Part shown: positions 59,573 through 64,000 of the stretch, piece after piece | How positions within the stretch are numbered: the first letter of the stretch is position 1 | Layout: each line of letters begins with the position of its first letter | DNA from: Agelaius tricolor | Taxonomy: Eukaryota > Chordata > Aves > Passeriformes > Icteridae | Reading direction: 5' to 3' | Length of the DNA: 64,000 nucleotides | NCBI GenBank assembly: GCA_023055355.1 | Contig: JALJCS010000018.1 | Location: forward strand, 62,001-126,000 | Translations under genes and position numbers: made by a program | Notes under the pieces: model-generated | The model's database searches: none | Told to the model about the DNA's origin: nothing | The model's input: the letters and a program-made list of their open reading frames with translations, nothing else

Positions 59573-61101
59573 TCCCCTTAGTCAATGTGGCCTTGGTCCC
59601 AAGCTTTTGTTCACTTGGCAGGTATGGGAAAAACAAAAAGCCTGGCAGCTTCAAGGGGGAGTGGGAGAAGGAATTAGCCGAAGGATTTGTGGAACTGCTT
59701 ATAGCAAAGCAATCTCCATCAGTGTTTTGACAGATCAGACAAATAAGCGTGAACAGGTTTGTACGCCCCCAAGCGTACAAGACTGTTGGCACAATTTTAC
59801 ATTAACACAAACTGCAGAAGTAGTTTGTCTTTGGTCCAAAACTAGTGAAGGCTTTTCTTTTAAGTTGATAATAAATGGTATGAACCAACCTTCTACTACC
59901 ACCACTCCAGCCCAAGCACCGCTTATGCTTAGCCTGAGAAGTTTTGAAATTGGACCATATATAATCAGGAAAACTGGTCAACAACACATATTGTTCAATC
60001 TGGCACGGTCTCTTAAACAAGTCAAATTGCTGATGATGCAAAACAATGTCTCAGAAATTCAGCCGGCCTGTTTGCCTTTTTTGCGGACTTCCTTTGAGGG
60101 TTGGACCACCTGGCTGCAAAAACAGAAAGTCCGTTTTTTCTTTAAAAACAGACACTAAGAGACATAACCGGTGTTTTGGGAACAGGTTTTGGAATTCTAA
60201 ATAGTATTGATTCTGAAGTACACTAATGGATAAATTGGCTGCCACAAAATGGTTAGAGATTTGACCAAATTAAAACAACCACTGCAATCATCCTTATTGG
60301 CTTTGGGAACACAGCAGTGCTTGCTATCAAACATATTACCAGCTTGGGAAAAGGTAAATGTAAGTGATCACAAATTGGTAGACTGATGCACTCGGTGCTA
60401 CACAAAACAACCTTTCTTTGGCTCTTAGCTGTATCCAGGCACAATTGTCGATGCAGTCAGTTGCTGCCTCAAAGATAAGAGAAGGTGAAGGCAATTTTCC
60501 TGCTGAAATTCAGAAAAGAATTTGGGACAGTGCCACTGATTTTGAAAGAGAATTCCAGTCCTGGTGGAACTTGGTGAATTTTACTTATCACCCCATTACA
60601 AACACAGCCACAGCTCTTGTGTTAACCGTACGCAATGCCTCAGTGCATTTGAGATTTCCTATTATTGCATTAGGGCTAAATCATGATGGAGCTATTCCCA
60701 ATCTTTCTGAACATAGACAATGGGCCCATCAAACTGGTAAAAAATGGCAACATGTTAATTTGGAATCTTCTATTGTCCGAGAACTAGGCTTCATCTGTGA
60801 AAGTAATGCAATTACAGCTCAGGATGTTTGTTTGGACACAGAACAAAATATCTGTCATTTTGAAATTCATCCTAACGAGACTTTTGAAACAGTCCTTAAA
60901 TATATAGGCAATGGGTGTGGGTGCTCTAGAACTGCTTGTGATACGGTATTTGTAGAAAATGCAGTAGTGGATAGTAAAAATCATTCAAATTGTTGCGCTT
61001 GTAACTTTACAAAATTGAGGGATGTGATTTTTCTTCAGAAGCTCCAGTTACCTCCCATTACCTTTTTCGATCCAATTAAAGACTGATTCACAAACTATTA
61101 C

Positions 61102-61772
61102 TGTCCTAGGGTGACGTTATGATGCTTGTATCCCCATCCGTGTGTTCTGTTGATGCTGGCTATCATGTTCTGTGCCTTCAAGACTGGCTGTGAAGAGCAA
61201 ATGTTTTGTTTTGGTTTTGCTATCAGCCGCTCCCCCACAGCTGGCGCGACAGAGAGACAGAGCAGTACATGGGTACTGCTTTTGCTTTTTGCTTTGCTTT
61301 TCGCTTTGCTCTTGCTTCGGCTTTGCTCCTGCTTTGCTCTTGCTGTTTTGCTCCTGCTCATTAGTTAGTTTAGCTAAGCAGTCCAAATTTTCCCTGGACT
61401 GTTTCTCCTTTCCCTTCCTTGGACCTACTCGGACCTGCTCCGGACTGGGACCTGGGAAACACCGAGAGTTTGCACCTTGTGGCCAAGGTGCAGCAGCTAC
61501 CCCAGCACAGGACAGACTGATAACAGAGCGAGCACTCCCAAGAGAGACTTTCTGAAGTTGTCTACTTTTTCAGAGCGGTGAAAGAGTGGTGCCATCTGGT
61601 ATTGATCCTTTTGTGTGCTGCGGGGTGCTTTGCCTGTTACAGAAACAGGTTCTTTCCACTTGTTTCCAAGGAATCCTTCCCGACCCGGTTGGGGGGAGGG
61701 GCCGTGTGGGTTTGTTTTCTGGAGGGTCCACCTTTTGGAGGTTTTCTCCCAAATTTGCCCTAAACCAGGACA
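61102..61772 (+). mobile_element. Solo LTR inserted in env (TGTCCTAGG family), copy B
   Basis: 671 bp from TGTCCTAGGGTGACG to AAACCAGGACA, at the same site as 3502-4161 and with the same flanks, so the insertion predates the duplication. It retains 11 bp that copy A has lost near 61517. Confidence 0.9.
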
Positions 61773-62596
61773 TTTACCTACTCCCATTGGGATGAACATT
61801 ACTTTGGTAAAGCAATCTTTGCTTCATCAGGACTTCATTGAAATATTGGAGAAGATCAAGAAGAATAGACAGAAAGCACTGGTAACTGTTCATCACAATG
61901 TGAAAGAAATACACCATGTCATAGAGAGAGTAAGAAAAGATGCTGAACTCAGGTGGTAGGATACTCTTTTTGGGTGGTCACCTACTGCCACAAGAGTCCT
62001 GAACAGTATGTGTCATCCCATCATTGCCCTTTTGCGTTTCGTTTTGATTGGGGTTTTTTAATCAGCAATCTTACTCATTATGAATTGGAGAATGATGAAA
62101 GAGTTAACAAAATTGATGTCTTTAATTAATGCACACAACTGGGCTGATGTCCTTTTCACTGTGGACATCTCCAAGACTATTGACACAAGGCGACTATAAA
62201 TGAGAGGATGTGTTTTGAAATCGTCTTCAATTTTCTTTGATGATTATAAGAAAATTACTTTTGATTTTTGGTGAATTGTTTTGAAAAAAAAATATTTTAA
62301 ATGAACTGTTGTTGATTTGTTTATTGCTTTATTGCCTTTGATTATTTGTGATTAGTTTCAGATATTTGAAAAAAATGTTTCAAAATAATATGGTTTAAAT
62401 TACTGTTATTATATTTGTTTCTTGTTTCCTTACCCCCGCCTTTTTTTATCTTTTCTTGTCCTTCCCTCCTCTCTCTCTGTCTGATGTATTGTCTCTGCTT
62501 TCCGGGATATGCTACCAATGTACGACAAGTACACCACAATACTACAGAACACTGCTGATGAAGACCCTTTGAAGCCTGTCGTGAGTCACCAGGTGC

Positions 62597-63582
62597 TGTG
62601 AAAGACGGTCTGAAGTTCCCCCCATTTGCCTCACGACCGTCCACAGGACAGACACTGGGACCCTAAAGACACCGATGGGAATTCTGGCCTGCCAGTAATG
62701 GATGAACACCAAAAATCCTGAGGCCCCTGAGCAGAATTCTGGCCTGCCAAGGGATTGTTCACAGCTGTGTCTTCAGTGACTGCTTCTAGCAGGGCCTGCC
62801 AAAGGGCGACCCAGCCTATATGCTTGCACCTGCTTCACGACAATAGACCAGGAATTTTCCCACCTCTTGGCCAGATGAACTTGCTGGGGCAACTTGGTAG
62901 CCCCCCCATGGAAAATCCTTCCTCTGCTCCACTACCACCGTGAGGCACCGAGGTTGAAGCCCCCCTACCAAGGACTGAGACTGAGACACCTGTAATTCTG
63001 ATGCAGGGGTGCTGGCCTGACTGAAGCAGGATGCCTGCTGAGTGTTGCCTACAGATGTGCCTACAGGACCTAGACTGGTTTCCCCCAGAAAGCAGTCCTG
63101 AAACAGTGGGTCCCACTCACTGCTGATACTGACTTATCCTGCTGAGAGCATGGACTGTCTGTACCCGTCTTCAATACCTTTTTCCCCCTCAGCAATTTCA
63201 ATAGACTTCTTCTTCTTGATTGGATCTGTTCCCCCTCAGCCATTTCAAGATTCTGTTTCCCCCCTCAGCAATGGACTATAATAGAACCTTGAGTTCACCA
63301 GGACTTTGAGATCTTCCCAACGTGACTAGGCAAACTCTATCGGCTGGACTAAGAGGACTTAGTCTCTCCATGTTTGGTAGCTATACTCCTCTCTCTTTCT
63401 CCCCCTCTTTTTTATTCTTTTCCTCTCCCTGATTCCTTTCAGGCATTTGCTGTGGTCATTCTATAAAGGTGCATTTCTTTGGATTGATACTGCAATCCCC
63501 TTTCCAGGTTGTCTGTTGCACTCCCAGATCAGTTAACCAACCAACCAGTTAACCAATCCGTTGGTATGAGCGGATCATGACA
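62597..63582 (+). mobile_element. 3' LTR of provirus copy B
   Basis: 986 bp, TGTGAAAGACGGTC to GGATCATGACA, nearly identical to 4986-5971. The TATAAAG box is at 63462-63468. It is followed by ATACC, the partner of ATACG before the 5' LTR. Confidence 0.92.
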
Positions 63583-63694
63583 ATACCTTCTTTCAAGCTG
63601 AAATTGGTTCTAGTCCATATAAGCACACTGGTAGGTAAAAGTAGACTCTAAAAGATAACATTCAAAATGTATTTCCCTTGTCTTCCCATTAAAG

Positions 63695-63895
63695 CAAGTG
63701 AAGAAAGCAGACAGGAGATCTTCAGATAACATGCTATGCAAATTGAAAAGATTCTGTCCTTATTTGAAGCAACTGAGGAACTCACACAATGAAATACAGT
63801 TCAGACAGATGGAAGGGTCACAGATGATGTCAAATCTGTACTTCCAATGTTTGAATGAAGCAAGATTTCTTGAAGTACAATCCTATAAAATGAAG
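63695..63895 (+). CDS. Candidate host exon, copy B (unidentified)
   Basis: Counterpart of 6084-6284, with the same acceptor-like and GTGAGT donor sites and the frame still open across 67 codons. The substitutions seen (CAT/GAT and ACA/AAA) are both amino-acid changing, which does not argue for strong constraint. Confidence 0.33.
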
Positions 63896-64000
63896 GTGAG
63901 TTTGCAGAAGCAATTGAACTGGGTCTGTTTTCTAAACACAATGTTTTCTAAGTAACTGAGGATTCAGGAAGGCAAGCTTGGAATTTAAAGGATTTAGAAA

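Larger units (their letters stand above)
58755..62199 (+). pseudogene. env pseudogene (copy B), split by an inserted solo LTR
   Basis: The layout is the same as copy A: leader with an early TGA, surface-subunit pieces at 58920-59312 and 59460-60158, and a transmembrane piece at 60418-61086. The nested LTR follows at 61102-61772, then the membrane-proximal helix and tail to a TAA at 62197-62199. The TGA and TAA stops in the leader and after the first surface piece are shared with copy A, so they predate the duplication. The surface part has the 57-bp tandem repeat and a hairpin at 59401. Confidence 0.82.
50868..63582 (+). mobile_element. Complete but decayed provirus (copy B) with two nested solo LTRs
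   Basis: The order is 5' LTR, primer-binding site, gag, pro, pol (RT, RNase H, integrase), env, 3' LTR. The flanks ATACG (50863-50867) and ATACC (63583-63587) look like a 5-bp target-site duplication with one later change. Nested insertions are a 1270-bp LTR in the 5' LTR (51685-52954) and a 671-bp LTR in env (61102-61772). Pol has the look of avian ERV-L-like (class III) elements. The two LTRs differ by roughly 3% plus small indels by eye, so it is not very recent. Confidence 0.92.
57594..64000 (+). repeat. Right copy of the ~57.6 kb tandem segmental duplication
   Basis: Counterpart of 1-6373. Differences from the left copy include an 8-bp net gain near 59401, an 11-bp difference near 61517 (ACTGATAACAG present here), a 16-bp difference near 63935 between two TGTTTTCTAA repeats, and about 45 substitutions. 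Confidence 0.93.

Noticed and set aside
1..64000. CRISPR arrays, bacterial operons, rRNA or tRNA genes
   Set aside because: The repeats are satellites, microsatellites and LTRs of a vertebrate genome. No array with regular short repeats and unique spacers was seen, and no RNA gene could be supported by eye.

Overview
This window looks like repeat-dense, gene-poor DNA from a bird. Several CR1 LINE fragments carry the avian-type 3' end (degenerate ATTCTATG). There are many endogenous retroviruses (ERVs) and solo LTRs, simple repeats, and no long intact host gene. The ERV load, the large tandem duplication and a CpG-rich satellite suggest a songbird W chromosome or similar heterochromatin. That placement is inference.

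Layout. 1-5971 is the 3' part (pol tail, env, 3' LTR) of a decayed provirus, followed by unique flank. 50868-63582 is a complete provirus (5' LTR, gag, pro, pol, env, 3' LTR) followed by the same flank. Positions 1-6373 pair with 57594-64000 at about 0.7% divergence, so the window spans one whole unit of a tandem duplication of about 57.6 kb. The provirus has no intact gene set: gag is shattered, pol keeps one frame but is cut by stops (one at the reverse transcriptase active site, beside a poly-G run), and env is broken and carries a solo LTR.

Between the two copies, 6.4-12.9 kb is mostly non-coding with CR1 pieces, a solo LTR inside a CR1, and large TTCTC and CTTT microsatellites. 12.9-17.7 kb is a tandem array of about 11.3 units of 430 bp, CpG-rich, with a conserved stem-loop in most units. 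It abuts an alpharetrovirus-like env transmembrane ORF (17752-18258) and its 3' LTR. 18.7-25.1 kb is unassigned. 25.1-27.2 kb is pyrimidine-rich CCTTGCC sequence that flips strand at a hairpin near 26980. 27-50 kb holds further solo LTRs (several with exact target-site duplications), CR1 fragments and unassigned DNA.

Host coding evidence is limited to short candidate exons. The best is on the minus strand at 49968-50098. Another is on the plus strand at 6084-6284, duplicated at 63695-63895. I cannot name the genes.

Relative order of events, from sequence alone: the provirus inserted (its two LTRs differ by roughly 3% by eye); a solo LTR then landed in its env; the unit was then duplicated (about 0.7%); finally small copy-specific indels and a hairpin-templated change arose.
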